From Phycicoccus sonneratiae (GTDB lineage: Bacteria; Actinomycetota; Actinomycetes; Actinomycetales; Dermatophilaceae), in assembly GCF_016887965.1 (NCBI RefSeq), contig NZ_JAFDVD010000003.1:186001-250000 (forward strand): a stretch of 64,000 bases of DNA. Direction: 5' to 3'. The number at the start of each line of letters is the position of its first letter. Within the stretch, counting starts at the first letter, position 1. Made by a program: the position numbers and the translations under genes. This document shows positions 45,219-53,950 of this stretch, one piece after another. Under the pieces are notes generated by a model. That model was not told the DNA's origin. It searched no databases and saw only the letters and a list, made by a program, of their open reading frames with translations.

Positions 45219-46454
45219 TCACTGTAACGGCGCGGGACCGCCGTCGGCTGCGCCGTAGGCCGCCTCCACGGCCGCGACGAAGGCCTGCGGCGAGTAGGCC
45301 GCGACGGCGTCCACCTGCACCTCGGCCGCCCGGGCGAGGGCCTCCTCCGGGGCGGTGATCGCGCCCGCCACGGCGTCCGCGAACGCCCGCGGGTCGGCGG
45401 TGAGGCCCGCGAACCACGACCGGTCGCCGATGCCCTCGGCCCCGACCGGCGTCGAGACCACGGGAACGCCGTGCACGAGGGCCTCGACGGTCTTGAACTT
45501 CACCCCGGCGCCGGTGTGCACCGGCACGACGCAGCAGGTCGCGGCCGCGTACTCGGCGTCGAGGTCGGGGACGAAGCCGGCCAGCGACACCTCGGGGCTC
45601 GCTGCGACCGCCTCGGCCAGGGCCGTGCTCGCGCCGGCGCCGACGAGCCGGAGGGAGGCGGTCGGCACGCGCTCGAGCACGGCGGGCCACACCCGCTCGA
45701 GCAGCCAGCGGGCGCCGTCGTCGTTCTCCGGGCGGGCGAGGTGCCCCACGAGGAGCACGACGGGCGCCGCCGACCCGCGTGGGTGCGGCACCGGGGCGTC
45801 GGGGGCGAGCGGCGGCGGGACGACGTGCGCGGTGGAGGGCGAGCCGAGCAGCCGGGCGTCCTTGTCGCTGAAGACGACGACGGCGTCGAGGCGGCGGACG
45901 GCGCGGCGCTCGTGTCGCCGGGCCCGCGCGGCCACGAGCCGCCAGCGGAGGCGACCGGGCGCGGAGGGGGACGGCTCGCGGGCGAAGAGCTGGGACTGGA
46001 CGTCGTGGAAGGTGCCGACGACCCGGCCCCGGGGGGCGAGCCGGCGAACGAGGCCCGCCAGGCGCACCTGCTCGGACCACTGGAGGTCGACCACGTCCGC
46101 GGCCCGCACCGCCCGGGCGGCGGGGCCCCCGGTCACGAGGTCGGCCACGAGCGCGAGCGGGGGCATCCCCGGGTCGAGGGGGCGCCACCAGCGCTCGCCG
46201 AGCGCGACGAGCCGGCCGACGATCCGCTCGCGCGCCGTCCGTCCGGGGGCGCCGCCGACGAGGACGAGGTCGCCGGGGGCGCCGGTCGCTGCGGCCGCCT
46301 CCCGGCTCGCCGGCGTCGAGGCGGCGACGACCGTGACGGGGCCGGCGTGGCTGAGGTGGGCCAGCAGCCGGCCGAGGTAGCGACCACCCGCGTGCGGCAC
46401 GTCGTCGAAGGGCACGGCGCCGGTGAGGACGACGACGCGACGGGACGGGGGCAC
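45219..46454 (-). CDS. Glycosyltransferase, GT4-like
   Basis: The 411-residue GT-B protein has the N-terminal HAGGRYLGRLL loop, and in the C-terminal domain VVLLVGHLARPENDDGARWL and the donor-site segment PVHTGAGVKFKTVEALVHGVPVV. Family resemblance is to sugar transferases related to the TIGR03087/GT4 group. GTG 46454 is leaderless: minus-strand TATGAA (46461-46466 reversed) is 6 nt upstream. It ends 8 bp before the tRNA-Leu and is divergent from another glycosyltransferase gene. Substrates unknown. Confidence 0.83.
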   Translation of the reverse strand: MPPSRRVVVLTGAVPFDDVPHAGGRYLGRLLAHLSHAGPVTVVAASTPASREAAAATGAPGDLVLVGGAPGRTARERIVGRLVALGERWWRPLDPGMPPLALVADLVTGGPAARAVRAADVVDLQWSEQVRLAGLVRRLAPRGRVVGTFHDVQSQLFAREPSPSAPGRLRWRLVAARARRHERRAVRRLDAVVVFSDKDARLLGSPSTAHVVPPPLAPDAPVPHPRGSAAPVVLLVGHLARPENDDGARWLLERVWPAVLERVPTASLRLVGAGASTALAEAVAASPEVSLAGFVPDLDAEYAAATCCVVPVHTGAGVKFKTVEALVHGVPVVSTPVGAEGIGDRSWFAGLTADPRAFADAVAGAITAPEEALARAAEVQVDAVAAYSPQAFVAAVEAAYGAADGGPAPLQ

Positions 46455-46460
46455 CCGACA

Positions 46461-46492
46461 TTCATACCGGGCCGCGGCCCGATGGGTACGGT
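46461..46492. promoter_or_regulatory. Back-to-back leaderless promoters of two glycosyltransferase genes
   Basis: Minus-strand -10 TATGAA (46461-46466 reversed) and plus-strand TACGGT (46487-46492) are each 6 nt from their start codons. Confidence 0.5.
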
Positions 46493-46498
46493 GGACGG

Positions 46499-47578
46499 GT
46501 GATCCGTGTCATGGCGCCGGACCTCCCGACGCCGAGTGGCGGCATCAAGGTCATCTACCGCTACGTCGAGCACCTCGTCGCGCTCGGGTACGACGCGCGG
46601 GTCTGGCACGGCATGCCCGGTTTCGCCTACCCCGACTGGGGCAGCACCGCGCCGGTCGACACCGGGGCGCACCTGCCCTTCGAGGCCGGCGACGTGCTCG
46701 TCATGCCCGAGACCGGCGGCGGGAAGTGGGCCGGCCTCAACCCCGGCGTCCCGACGGTGATGCTCTGCCAGGGCATGGACTTCGTGTTCATGGACGCCGA
46801 GTTCACCCGTGACGTCCCGGGCGACTACCCCGGCTGGCCGCAGGCGACCTGCGCGCTCGGGGTCTCGGACGCCATCGTCACCTTCCTCGAGCACGCCTGC
46901 CCGCCGGGCTTCCCCGTGCACGCGGTGCCGGTGGAGATCGAGCCGTGGTTCGTGCCGCTGGCCAAGGAGCGGCGGCTCGCGCTGATGCCGCGGCGGCGGC
47001 GCGAGGACCTCATCGGCGCGGTGCAGCTCGTGCGCCGGTCGGGCCGGCTGGACGGCTGGGAGATCGTCCTCGTCGACGGGATGACCCAGGCACAGGTGGC
47101 CGAGGAGCTCGGGCGGGCGGCGATCTTCCTCTTCGGTGCCGAGCGCGAGGGGTTCGGGCTGCCGGGCGCCGAGGCGATGGCGGCCGGCTGCTACGTCGTC
47201 GGGTTCACGGGCGACGGGGCGAAGGAGTACCTTACGCCCGACGTGGCGTCCGTCGTGCTCGACAGCGACGTCGTCGGGATGGCCGAGGCCACGCTGGCGG
47301 CGATGGCGGAGTTCGACGGCGACCGGTCCGGGCTGCAGGCGCGGGTCGACCTCGGGCGCTCGCGGGTGCTCGAGCGGCACTCGGCGGAGGCGGTGCGGGG
47401 GGCGTTGGGGACGGCCTTCGCGACGATCACGGCCCCGGGGTCGTCCTCGCTGCTGCCGGCGCCGGCGACGCTGGCGCACTACGCGGCGCGCGGGCCCCGG
47501 TACGGGCGGGCGGGCGCGGCCTACGTGGGTGCTCGGCGCCTGGCCGGACGGGTCCGCCGGCGCGTGGGTGGTCGCTGA
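46499..47578 (+). CDS. Glycosyltransferase-like protein (GT-B fold)
   Basis: The 359-residue protein begins MIRVMAPDLPTPSGGIKVIY, the glycine-rich loop typical of GT4 enzymes, and has a donor-site region ERGEGFGLPG-like (seen as AEREGFGLPGAEAMAAGC) with the two glutamates conserved. The N-terminal half is compact, the C-terminal tail is basic (RRLAGRVRRRVGG). The GTG start follows TACGGT by 6 nt. It is divergent from the GT4-like gene. A 320-bp repeat-rich interval separates it from the converging WbqC gene. Confidence 0.8.
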   Translation: MIRVMAPDLPTPSGGIKVIYRYVEHLVALGYDARVWHGMPGFAYPDWGSTAPVDTGAHLPFEAGDVLVMPETGGGKWAGLNPGVPTVMLCQGMDFVFMDAEFTRDVPGDYPGWPQATCALGVSDAIVTFLEHACPPGFPVHAVPVEIEPWFVPLAKERRLALMPRRRREDLIGAVQLVRRSGRLDGWEIVLVDGMTQAQVAEELGRAAIFLFGAEREGFGLPGAEAMAAGCYVVGFTGDGAKEYLTPDVASVVLDSDVVGMAEATLAAMAEFDGDRSGLQARVDLGRSRVLERHSAEAVRGALGTAFATITAPGSSSLLPAPATLAHYAARGPRYGRAGAAYVGARRLAGRVRRRVGGR

Positions 47579-47654
47579 GGCGCGGTCGGCCGCCCGGCGA
47601 GCGGGCGTGACGAGGCGACCCCGATGCCTTGACGCCCACTCATCCGTGCCGGTC

Positions 47655-47754
47655 GCAAGCGATCCCTTGCCGGGTACAACCGATCCCGTGCCCGGTGCAA
47701 CCGATCCTTTGCCGGGTGCAAGCGATCCCTTGCCGGGTGCAAGGGATCGCTTGC
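47655..47754. repeat. Four 21-bp tandem repeats closed by an inverted copy
   Basis: Units start at 47655, 47676, 47697 and 47718. The first 16 bp of units 1 and 4 are GCAAGCGATCCCTTGC; units 2 and 3 differ at a few bases. The next 16 bp, at 47739-47754, are the exact complement (GCAAGGGATCGCTTGC), separated from unit 4 by CGGGT. The transcript can form a 16-bp hairpin with a 5-nt loop, and upstream units could compete for the same arm. Confidence 0.85.
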
Positions 47755-47789
47755 GACGAGCACGGAGTTCGCGGCGATGTACATCGGTC

Positions 47790-47897
47790 CTCGGCTCCCG
47801 GGTCGGCCGGTGGTCCCCGGCTCCCGGGTCGGCCGGCTCTGTCCCTCGGCTCCCCGGGTCGGCGGGTGCTCCCCGGCTTCCCTGGTCGGCCCGCGGC
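47790..47897. repeat. Second degenerate tandem array
   Basis: Four imperfect units of about 26-30 bp share the core CGGCTCCCGGGTCGGCCGG, with CCCGGG at each centre. The last units diverge most and run up to the WbqC gene stop. Confidence 0.65.
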
Positions 47898-47898
47898 G

Positions 47899-48546
47899 TC
47901 AGGCCGGAGCCTGCTGCCGGAGCACGACCTCCATCGGGTCGTCGTGGTCGACGAGCACGGTGACGATCGAGTCGCCCGTCGTCTTCTCGTGCTCGGACCA
48001 CAGCAGCTCGATCCCCAGCTCGGCGAAGCGCCGCTCCCCCTCGTCGCGGATGTAGTCGCGCGCCCCGGTGCCGGACAGGTACGACGTCGCCCCGACCTCC
48101 TGCAGCACCTCGAGCACCCGCTCGAGCCCGGCCTCCCGGGGCGGGTCCGTGACGACGAGCTCGGTCTCGATGCCGAGCATCCCCTGCACCCCGCGGATCA
48201 GCTCGACGTTGATCTCGGCGAGGTTGTGGCTGTCCACCGACCGCACGAGGTCGACGACCTCGAGCCCGCGCGTCCGCCAGTGCCGCGCGTTCCGGTACCG
48301 CCCCTCCATCGAGCGGACGAGGTGCTCCTGCCACCCCGGCTTGACCTCGACGGTCGAGATCGGCACGAGGTGCGGCTTGCCGACGAGCGGCAGCGTCACC
48401 CACGAGTCGCGCATCATGACCCGGCGCTGCACCCAGTGCTTCTGCAGCTGGTCGTGGACGGCGAGCACGAACCGGTCGGTGTGCGCCATCTTGAACCAGA
48501 ACCCGGTCCAGGGCAGCAGGTCCGGCTGGTGGATGGCGACCCTCAC
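47899..48546 (-). CDS. WbqC-family protein
   Basis: The 215-residue protein begins MRVAIHQPDLLPWTGFWFKM, the hallmark of the WbqC family, followed by DRFVLAVHDQLQKHWVQRR and a late SYLSGTGARDYI element. WbqC proteins are found in O-antigen and related loci and are thought to modify sugars, possibly by amino-acid (glycine) transfer. The GTG start is 13 bp after the PIG-L gene stop, so both are likely on one mRNA with a GT2 gene upstream. The biochemical role is unproven. Confidence 0.87.
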   Translation of the reverse strand: MRVAIHQPDLLPWTGFWFKMAHTDRFVLAVHDQLQKHWVQRRVMMRDSWVTLPLVGKPHLVPISTVEVKPGWQEHLVRSMEGRYRNARHWRTRGLEVVDLVRSVDSHNLAEINVELIRGVQGMLGIETELVVTDPPREAGLERVLEVLQEVGATSYLSGTGARDYIRDEGERRFAELGIELLWSEHEKTTGDSIVTVLVDHDDPMEVVLRQQAPA

Positions 48547-48559
48547 GCGTGCACCGCCG

Positions 48560-49180
48560 TCACCGGCGAACCTGCCGCACGAGCGCGTACTGCTCGGCGT
48601 AGGCCATGAGCCGCACGAGCCCCGCGGCCGCCGCGAGCTGCTTGACCGAGTTGATCGGGTGGATGTCGGTCGGGATCTCCGACTGGTAGGCCGTGCAGGC
48701 CAGCGCCTTCTTCGTCACCTGCTCCTCCGTGAGGTCCTCGAAGACGTTCCACCGCAGGTCCGACGGGTAGAGGTTCACGTCGTAGGCGGCGATGTCGTAG
48801 ACGAGCACGCTCGGCGGGAACCAGTGCTCCGCCGACATCGACACCCGCGACGAGCGCATCCCGGCCTCGTACACCGCGATGTGGTCCTGGTGCAGCGACG
48901 GGAACGGCAGGTACAGCTCGTCCGGGCGCACCTCCCCCATCACCGCGTCCAGCGCCCCGACGAGCTCGGTCATGTGCTGCCCGGTGACACCGTCCTCGAA
49001 CCCGAGGTTGCGCGTGTCGGTGACCCCGAGCACGGCCATCGCCCGGTCGTGCTCCTCGGCACGCACCGGGCCGCTGTCGGTGACGGTGACGACGACGCAC
49101 TCGTCGGGGTACTTGGCCATCAGGCCACCGCAGCCCATCGACTCGTCGTCCATGTGCGGGGCCACCACGAGCCGCTTCAC
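48560..49180 (-). CDS. PIG-L-family deacetylase
   Basis: The 206-residue protein has the LmbE/PIG-L metal site: VVAPHMDDESMGCGG at the N-terminus and LPFPSLHQDHIAVYEAG in the middle. Such enzymes remove N-acetyl groups from GlcNAc-type sugars. GTG 49180 is preferred because GAAGGG lies about 6 nt upstream; the ATG at 49186 would be almost on top of that site. With the next gene (WbqC) it could deacetylate then acylate an amino sugar; this pairing is an inference. Confidence 0.87.
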   Translation of the reverse strand: MKRLVVAPHMDDESMGCGGLMAKYPDECVVVTVTDSGPVRAEEHDRAMAVLGVTDTRNLGFEDGVTGQHMTELVGALDAVMGEVRPDELYLPFPSLHQDHIAVYEAGMRSSRVSMSAEHWFPPSVLVYDIAAYDVNLYPSDLRWNVFEDLTEEQVTKKALACTAYQSEIPTDIHPINSVKQLAAAAGLVRLMAYAEQYALVRQVRR

Positions 49181-49277
49181 GTGCATCCCTTCGCCGGCCG
49201 GTCCGTGAGCACGGTCATCCTCGCACCGATGCCCGGCCGGCGCCGGGAGGACGGCCCGATGCGACGCGCCGCCCGGC

Positions 49278-50150
49278 TCAGGGCGCGGGGACCCCGAGCC
49301 GGCGCGCCTCGACGAGCTTGCCGACCTCGAAGGCCATGAGCACGAGCCACGACCGGCGTTCGTCGCCCGGCCCGCGCCACGGGAAGCGGCGCAGGAGCAG
49401 CAGCTCGTGGTGCACCCGCCGGGGCAGCGACTTCGGCACCAGCCCGGCCGGGCGCACCCGCGCGGCGACCGTCGCCGTCCCCCGGCCCGAGTGGTACTGC
49501 TGCCGCAGCACGCCACGCAGGTCGGTGCGGATCCGGTAGTGCAGCAACGCGTCCGGGACGTACGCGGCCACGTACCCAGCGTCGAACGCCCGCCACGCGA
49601 ACTCGACCTCCTCGGCCCCGGGCGGGAAGTCCTCGTCGTAGCCGCCGGCGTCGTCGAAGACCTCGCGGCGGAAGGCGCAGTTGCCACCGAGCGGGTACGG
49701 CCGGTCCTGCCAGGTGAGCGGCAGTCCGTCCGAGCGGGTCGGGACCGGCACCCACGCCGCGGACCGCCCGGAGAGCGTCTCGGTCTCGAAGGCGGCGCCG
49801 ACGAAGGCGTGCTCGTCGAGGGCCGACACCAGCGCCCGCACCCAGTCGCGGTCGACCACGTCGTCGGCGTCGCAGACGAGGATGCGGTCGGTGGCCGCCG
49901 CCCGGACTCCCTCGTTGCGCGCGACCGACACCCCGCGCCGGCGCGACGCGTCCACCCGCCGCAGCAGCGGCAGCCGGTCGCGCCACGCGTCGAGGGCGGA
50001 CGACAGGTCGTCGGTCGACCCGTTGTCGGCGACGAGGACCTCGAACGGCGCCGCGATGCTCTGGTCGGCCAGCGCGGCGAGCTGCTCCCCGATGGTGGCG
50101 GCGCCGTTGTACACCGGGATGACGACGGAACAGACCGGCGCGCCGCCCAT
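49278..50150 (-). CDS. Family 2 glycosyltransferase
   Basis: The 290-residue GT-A enzyme shows SVVIPVYNGAATIGEQLAAL, VLVADNGSTDD, the DxD-like LVCDADDVVDRDW, and GAEEVEFAWRAFDAGY. A C-terminal amphipathic tail (FRRFPWRG region) may contact the membrane. ATG 50150 lies 4 bp after the rdgB stop, so it is probably expressed from the rph promoter. The PIG-L gene begins 97 bp further on. Linking a surface-glycan enzyme to RNA and nucleotide housekeeping genes is unusual but may only reflect read-through. Confidence 0.87.
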   Translation of the reverse strand: MGGAPVCSVVIPVYNGAATIGEQLAALADQSIAAPFEVLVADNGSTDDLSSALDAWRDRLPLLRRVDASRRRGVSVARNEGVRAAATDRILVCDADDVVDRDWVRALVSALDEHAFVGAAFETETLSGRSAAWVPVPTRSDGLPLTWQDRPYPLGGNCAFRREVFDDAGGYDEDFPPGAEEVEFAWRAFDAGYVAAYVPDALLHYRIRTDLRGVLRQQYHSGRGTATVAARVRPAGLVPKSLPRRVHHELLLLRRFPWRGPGDERRSWLVLMAFEVGKLVEARRLGVPAP

Positions 50151-50154
50151 CGGG

Positions 50155-50802
50155 TCAGTCCTGCGGGTCCGTGCCGAGGAGCGAGCGGAGCACCGGCTCG
50201 AGGGCACGGAAGGCGTTGCCGCGGTGGGAGATCGCGTTCTTCTCGACGTCGGTGTACTCGGCGAGCGTGCGGCTGTCGCCGGTCGGGTGGAACACCGGGT
50301 CGTACCCGAACCCGTTGGTCCCGCGCGGCTCGTGCCCGAGCCGGCCCTCGACCCGCCCCTCGACGCCCTCGACCCGCCCGTCCGGCAGCGCGACCACCGC
50401 GGCGCAGACGAACGCCGCCGCCCGGTGCTCGTCCGGCACGTCGGCGACCTGCTCGAGCAGCAGCGACAGGTTGGCCCGGTCGACCTCCGCCCGCGCCGCG
50501 CCGGCCCCCGCGTGCGACCCCGACCAGCGCGCCGAGAACACCCCCGGCGACCCGCCGAGCACCTCGACCGCCAGCCCGGAGTCGTCGGCCACCGACGGCA
50601 GCCCGGTCGCCTCCGCGAGCGCGACGGCCTTGAGGCGCGCGTTGCCGAGGAAGGTCACCTCGGTCTCGGGCACGTCCGGCCCGTCGACCTCGGCCGCCGA
50701 GACGATCTCGAGGTCGAGCTCGTCGACGAGCCCGGCGAGGATCTGGCGCAGCTCGTGGACCTTGTGCTCGTTGCGGGTCGCGAGGACGACGCGGCGGCTC
50801 AC
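50155..50802 (-). CDS. rdgB: XTP/dITP diphosphatase (non-canonical purine NTPase)
   Basis: The 215-residue Ham1/RdgB enzyme hydrolyses ITP, dITP and XTP to monophosphates, keeping these bases out of nucleic acids. Motifs are [13 protein letters not shown] at the start, [33 protein letters not shown], and the C-terminal [11 protein letters not shown] 50802 overlaps the rph stop (GTGA), which fixes the start and shows coupling, as in many actinobacteria and firmicutes. An acidic segment ([16 protein letters not shown]) forms a small repeat. Confidence 0.95.
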   Translation of the reverse strand: MSRRVVLATRNEHKVHELRQILAGLVDELDLEIVSAAEVDGPDVPETEVTFLGNARLKAVALAEATGLPSVADDSGLAVEVLGGSPGVFSARWSGSHAGAGAARAEVDRANLSLLLEQVADVPDEHRAAAFVCAAVVALPDGRVEGVEGRVEGRLGHEPRGTNGFGYDPVFHPTGDSRTLAEYTDVEKNAISHRGNAFRALEPVLRSLLGTDPQD

Positions 50803-51545
50803 GCCTGCCGCTCCCGGGCGGGGGCGTCCAGCGCGGCGGACTGCTGACGGGTCAGCTCGGCGCAGCCGCTCGTCGCGAGGTCGAGCAGGCGCCCGAGCAG
50901 CTCGCGGTCGAACGGCACGCCCTCGGCGGTGCCCTGCACCTCGACGAAGCGGCCGTCGCCGGTCATCACGACGTTCATGTCGGTCTCGGCGGTGGAGTCC
51001 TCCGGGTAGTCGAGGTCGAGCACCGGCTCGCCCGCGACGACCCCGACGCTCACGGCCGCGATCGACCCGGTGAGCGGCTCCGCCCCGGCCGCCACCAGCC
51101 CCCGCGCCTTCGCGTCGGCCACGGCGTCCACGAGCGCCACGTAGGCGCCGGTGATGGCCGCCGTGCGCGTCCCCCCGTCGGCCTGGAGGACGTCGCAGTC
51201 GAGGACGATGGTGTTCTCCCCCAGGGCCGAGGTGTCGATGACCGCCCGGAGCGAGCGCCCGACGAGCCGGCTGATCTCGTGGGTGCGGCCGCCGACCTTG
51301 CCCCGGCGCGACTCACGGTCGCTGCGGGTGTTCGTCGAGCGCGGCAGCATCTCGTACTCGGCGGTGACCCAGCCGGTGCCGCGGCCCTTGAGCCAGCGCG
51401 GCACGCCCTCGGTGAACGAGGCGGCGCACAGCACCCGGGTGCGGCCGAACTCGACGAGGACGCTGCCCTCGGCGTGGTCGAGCCAGTTGCGGGTGATCCG
51501 CACGTCGCGGAGCTGGTCGGCGGTGCGTCCGTCATGTCGCGTCAT
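50799..51545 (-). CDS. rph: Ribonuclease PH
   Basis: The 248-residue phosphorolytic exonuclease trims tRNA 3' ends. It begins [20 protein letters not shown] and has [21 protein letters not shown], the substrate arginine pair region [16 protein letters not shown] and the metal/phosphate element [19 protein letters not shown]. Length is normal. ATG 51545 follows a minus-strand TAGCCT (51553-51558 reversed) by 7 nt: leaderless. The promoter's -10 overlaps the -10 of the divergent glycosyltransferase gene. rdgB follows by overlap. Confidence 0.96.
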   Translation of the reverse strand: MTRHDGRTADQLRDVRITRNWLDHAEGSVLVEFGRTRVLCAASFTEGVPRWLKGRGTGWVTAEYEMLPRSTNTRSDRESRRGKVGGRTHEISRLVGRSLRAVIDTSALGENTIVLDCDVLQADGGTRTAAITGAYVALVDAVADAKARGLVAAGAEPLTGSIAAVSVGVVAGEPVLDLDYPEDSTAETDMNVVMTGDGRFVEVQGTAEGVPFDRELLGRLLDLATSGCAELTRQQSAALDAPARERQA

Positions 51546-51552
51546 GGGCGTC

Positions 51553-51562
51553 AGGCTAACCT
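51553..51562. promoter_or_regulatory. Bidirectional promoter with overlapping opposite -10 elements
   Basis: The ten bases AGGCTAACCT contain plus-strand TAACCT (51557-51562), 7 nt before ATG 51570, and minus-strand TAGCCT (51553-51558 reversed), 7 nt before rph ATG 51545. The two hexamers share the central TA, so RNA polymerase can open only one direction at a time. Confidence 0.6.
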
Positions 51563-51569
51563 CACGACG

Positions 51570-52643
51570 ATGACCGCCCGCACCCGCACGCTGCTGCTCA
51601 CCGAGCACCCGCTCGGGGCGTGGCGTGCCCGGTTCGAGCGCGGCGAGGTACCGTCCGCCCTCCCCTACGGCGTCGACGTCCTCAGCACGCGCGGGTACGA
51701 CCTCGCCGGACCCCCGCCGCCGGTCACCGGCCGCCTCGCCAAGGTCCGCGACGTCGTCGAGCACCGCGCCGGCATCCCCGTCGAGCGCACCCTCCGCTCG
51801 CTCGGCACCGCGCACCGGGCCGACCTCGTCCTCGCCCTGCTCGAACGGGAGGGGATGCTCGCCGGCATCGGCCGCGGCCTGCGCGTCCCGCCGTTCCGGT
51901 CCACCCCCCTCGTCGTGTGGTCGTGCTGGCTCGCCGACGACGTCCGCACCGCCGACCGCGCGACCCGCGCCCGGCTGGCCCGGCGGATGCGCAGCGCCGA
52001 CCTCGTGACACACCTGTCCCGCCACGAGACCGAGACCCTCGTCGACCTCGGCATCCCCGAGGAACGGCTCTTCCCGGTCACCTACGGTGTCTCGCACCGG
52101 TTCTACACACCGGGCGACGAGCCCCGCGACATCGACCTGCTCGCCGTCGGCCAGGACCGCGGCCGCGACTACGCGACGCTCGTCGAGGCCGTCCGCGGCA
52201 CCGACCTCACCCTCGACGTCGTCTGCAGGCCGGAGAACCTCGCCGGCCTCGACCTGCCCCCCAACGTCCGGGTGCACGGCACGGTGCCCCTGCCGACCTA
52301 CCGCGAGATGCTCCGGCGGGCGCAGGTCGTCGCCGTGCCGACCCGCGACCTCGCCTACCCGACCGGCTCGTCGGTGGCCCTGGAGGCGGCGTCGTCGGGG
52401 TGCGCGGTCGTCGTCACCGGCACCCGGGCGATGCGCGACTACTTCACCGACGACGACACGGCGGTGCTCGTCGGCGAGCAGGACGTCGACGGCTGGCGTG
52501 CGACCCTCACTGCCCTGCGCGAGGACCCCGAGCGCCGCGCACGGCTCGGCGCCGCCGCCCGGCGCTCGGTGGAGGAGCGCTTCAACGCCGACCACATGTG
52601 GACCGAGCTCGACGACGTGATGCGCGAGCGCGGCGTCCTCTGA
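51570..52643 (+). CDS. Glycosyltransferase, GT4-like
   Basis: The 357-residue protein has a C-terminal GT-B donor domain: [43 protein letters not shown] (EX7E-like region with one E retained) and ERFNADHMW at the end. The N-terminal half is less conserved. It is alone on the plus strand, divergent from rph and convergent with the MBL-ASCH gene 26 bp away. The ATG is set by TAACCT 7 nt upstream. It probably belongs functionally with the nearby glycan genes; substrates unknown. Confidence 0.82.
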   Translation: MTARTRTLLLTEHPLGAWRARFERGEVPSALPYGVDVLSTRGYDLAGPPPPVTGRLAKVRDVVEHRAGIPVERTLRSLGTAHRADLVLALLEREGMLAGIGRGLRVPPFRSTPLVVWSCWLADDVRTADRATRARLARRMRSADLVTHLSRHETETLVDLGIPEERLFPVTYGVSHRFYTPGDEPRDIDLLAVGQDRGRDYATLVEAVRGTDLTLDVVCRPENLAGLDLPPNVRVHGTVPLPTYREMLRRAQVVAVPTRDLAYPTGSSVALEAASSGCAVVVTGTRAMRDYFTDDDTAVLVGEQDVDGWRATLTALREDPERRARLGAAARRSVEERFNADHMWTELDDVMRERGVL

Positions 52644-52669
52644 CCCCACCCGGAGCGGTCGGGGGCCGG

Positions 52670-53950
52670 TCAGTCGTCGGCGTGCTCCGGCGGCCAGACG
52701 ACGCGGAAGCGCTCGAAGCAGACCTCGAGGTCGTCGGAGAGCCCGAGGCCGATGCGCTCGCACTCGCGGCCGAAGAACGTGCGGTGCTCCGCCATCCAGT
52801 ACGCCAGCGAACGGTCGCCCTCGCCCTCGTCCCACGCGAAGCGCTCGTCGACGCTCGACAGCGGGCCGACCCGCAGCTCGGTGGTGCGCAGCACGACCCG
52901 TGGCCGGCCCGAGCCGTCGCAGGCGACCCAGTGCGAGCCGACCCGGGGCAGGGCGTCGCCGTCGTGCTGGTAGGACGCGACGAGGCCGGCCGTGGCGCGC
53001 TTCGGGCCGTCGGTGATGTAGGCCAGCAGCTCGTCGGCCACCCGCGGGCCGTCGCCGAAGTGGTCGACGTACACCTCGTCCTCGGGAGGCAACCCGGGAC
53101 GGGCCGCCCGGTAGTCGGCCCACATCCGCAGCCCCGCCTCGCGGTCGACGGGGATGCCGAAGGCGTTTGGGGACGGACCCCCGAGCTCGTACACCTCGCC
53201 GGCCGCGGCCACCTCGACGGCGCCCGGCCACACCGCGGCGGCCTGCGCGCGGCACACCTCGCGGTCGTTCCAGGCCGGGACGTGGGTGAGCACGAGCCGC
53301 CCGACCCCGCCGGCCCGCACCGCCGCCGCGGCCGCCCGCGACCCGGAGAGGTGGATGTCGCGGGCGTCGTCGTCGCGGCCGTCGACGAAGGCGGAGTCGA
53401 GGAGCGCGAGGTCGGCCCCGGCGAGGAGCGGGTCGAGGTTCGGGCAGTCGTCGGTGTCGCCGGTGAAGGCCAGCACCGCACCGTCGGCCTCGACCCGGTA
53501 GCCGTACGCCTCGACGGGGTGGTTGACGGCGTAGGGCGTGACCCGGAACGGCCCGACGGTGAAGGGGTCGGTGTCGGAGACGACGGAGAAGGCGAACTCG
53601 CCCTCCATGCCGCCGTCCTCGAGCCCGTGGTACATCAGCGCCAGCCGCTCGGCGGTGGCCGACGGGCCGTGCACCGGCAGCTTCGCGGGCAGCGGCCCGT
53701 CCGGCCGGTAGCGCCGGACGACGTAGAGGCCGAGGAGGTCGGCACAGTGGTCGGGGTGGAGGTGGCTGAGCACGACCGCGTCGAGGGACGTGGGGTCGAC
53801 GAGCCGCTGGAGCGGACCGAGGGCGCCGCTGCCGAGGTCGAGGAGCAGCCGCCAGGTGCGGCCCTCGTGGTCGGCCTCGACGAGGTAGCAGGAGGCGGGC
53901 GAGTCCGGGCCGGGGAAGGACCCCGAGCAGCCGACGACGGTGAGCCTCAT
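52670..53950 (-). CDS. Metallo-beta-lactamase-fold hydrolase fused to an ASCH domain
   Basis: The single 426-residue frame has two parts. Residues 1-260 are an RNase Z-like MBL domain ([20 protein letters not shown]; metal motif [11 protein letters not shown] with HxHxDH at 63-68; later [28 protein letters not shown]). Residues 261-426 are a complete ASCH domain ([43 protein letters not shown]), a PUA-related RNA/nucleoside-binding fold. These are usually separate proteins. The ATG overlaps the murI stop (ATGA). The fusion could be an RNA- or nucleotide-directed hydrolase. Confidence 0.85.
   Translation of the reverse strand: MRLTVVGCSGSFPGPDSPASCYLVEADHEGRTWRLLLDLGSGALGPLQRLVDPTSLDAVVLSHLHPDHCADLLGLYVVRRYRPDGPLPAKLPVHGPSATAERLALMYHGLEDGGMEGEFAFSVVSDTDPFTVGPFRVTPYAVNHPVEAYGYRVEADGAVLAFTGDTDDCPNLDPLLAGADLALLDSAFVDGRDDDARDIHLSGSRAAAAAVRAGGVGRLVLTHVPAWNDREVCRAQAAAVWPGAVEVAAAGEVYELGGPSPNAFGIPVDREAGLRMWADYRAARPGLPPEDEVYVDHFGDGPRVADELLAYITDGPKRATAGLVASYQHDGDALPRVGSHWVACDGSGRPRVVLRTTELRVGPLSSVDERFAWDEGEGDRSLAYWMAEHRTFFGRECERIGLGLSDDLEVCFERFRVVWPPEHADD

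Larger units (their letters stand above)
47579..47898. other. 320-bp gene-free interval filled with repeats
   Basis: Between two convergent glycan genes, the interval holds a tandem/inverted array (47655-47754) and a second degenerate array (47790-47897). No ribosome-binding site or plausible small gene is visible. The short open frames simply translate the repeats. Confidence 0.75.

Noticed and set aside
47655-47754. CRISPR-like array
   Set aside because: Units are contiguous 21-bp repeats without spacers, and no cas gene is present.
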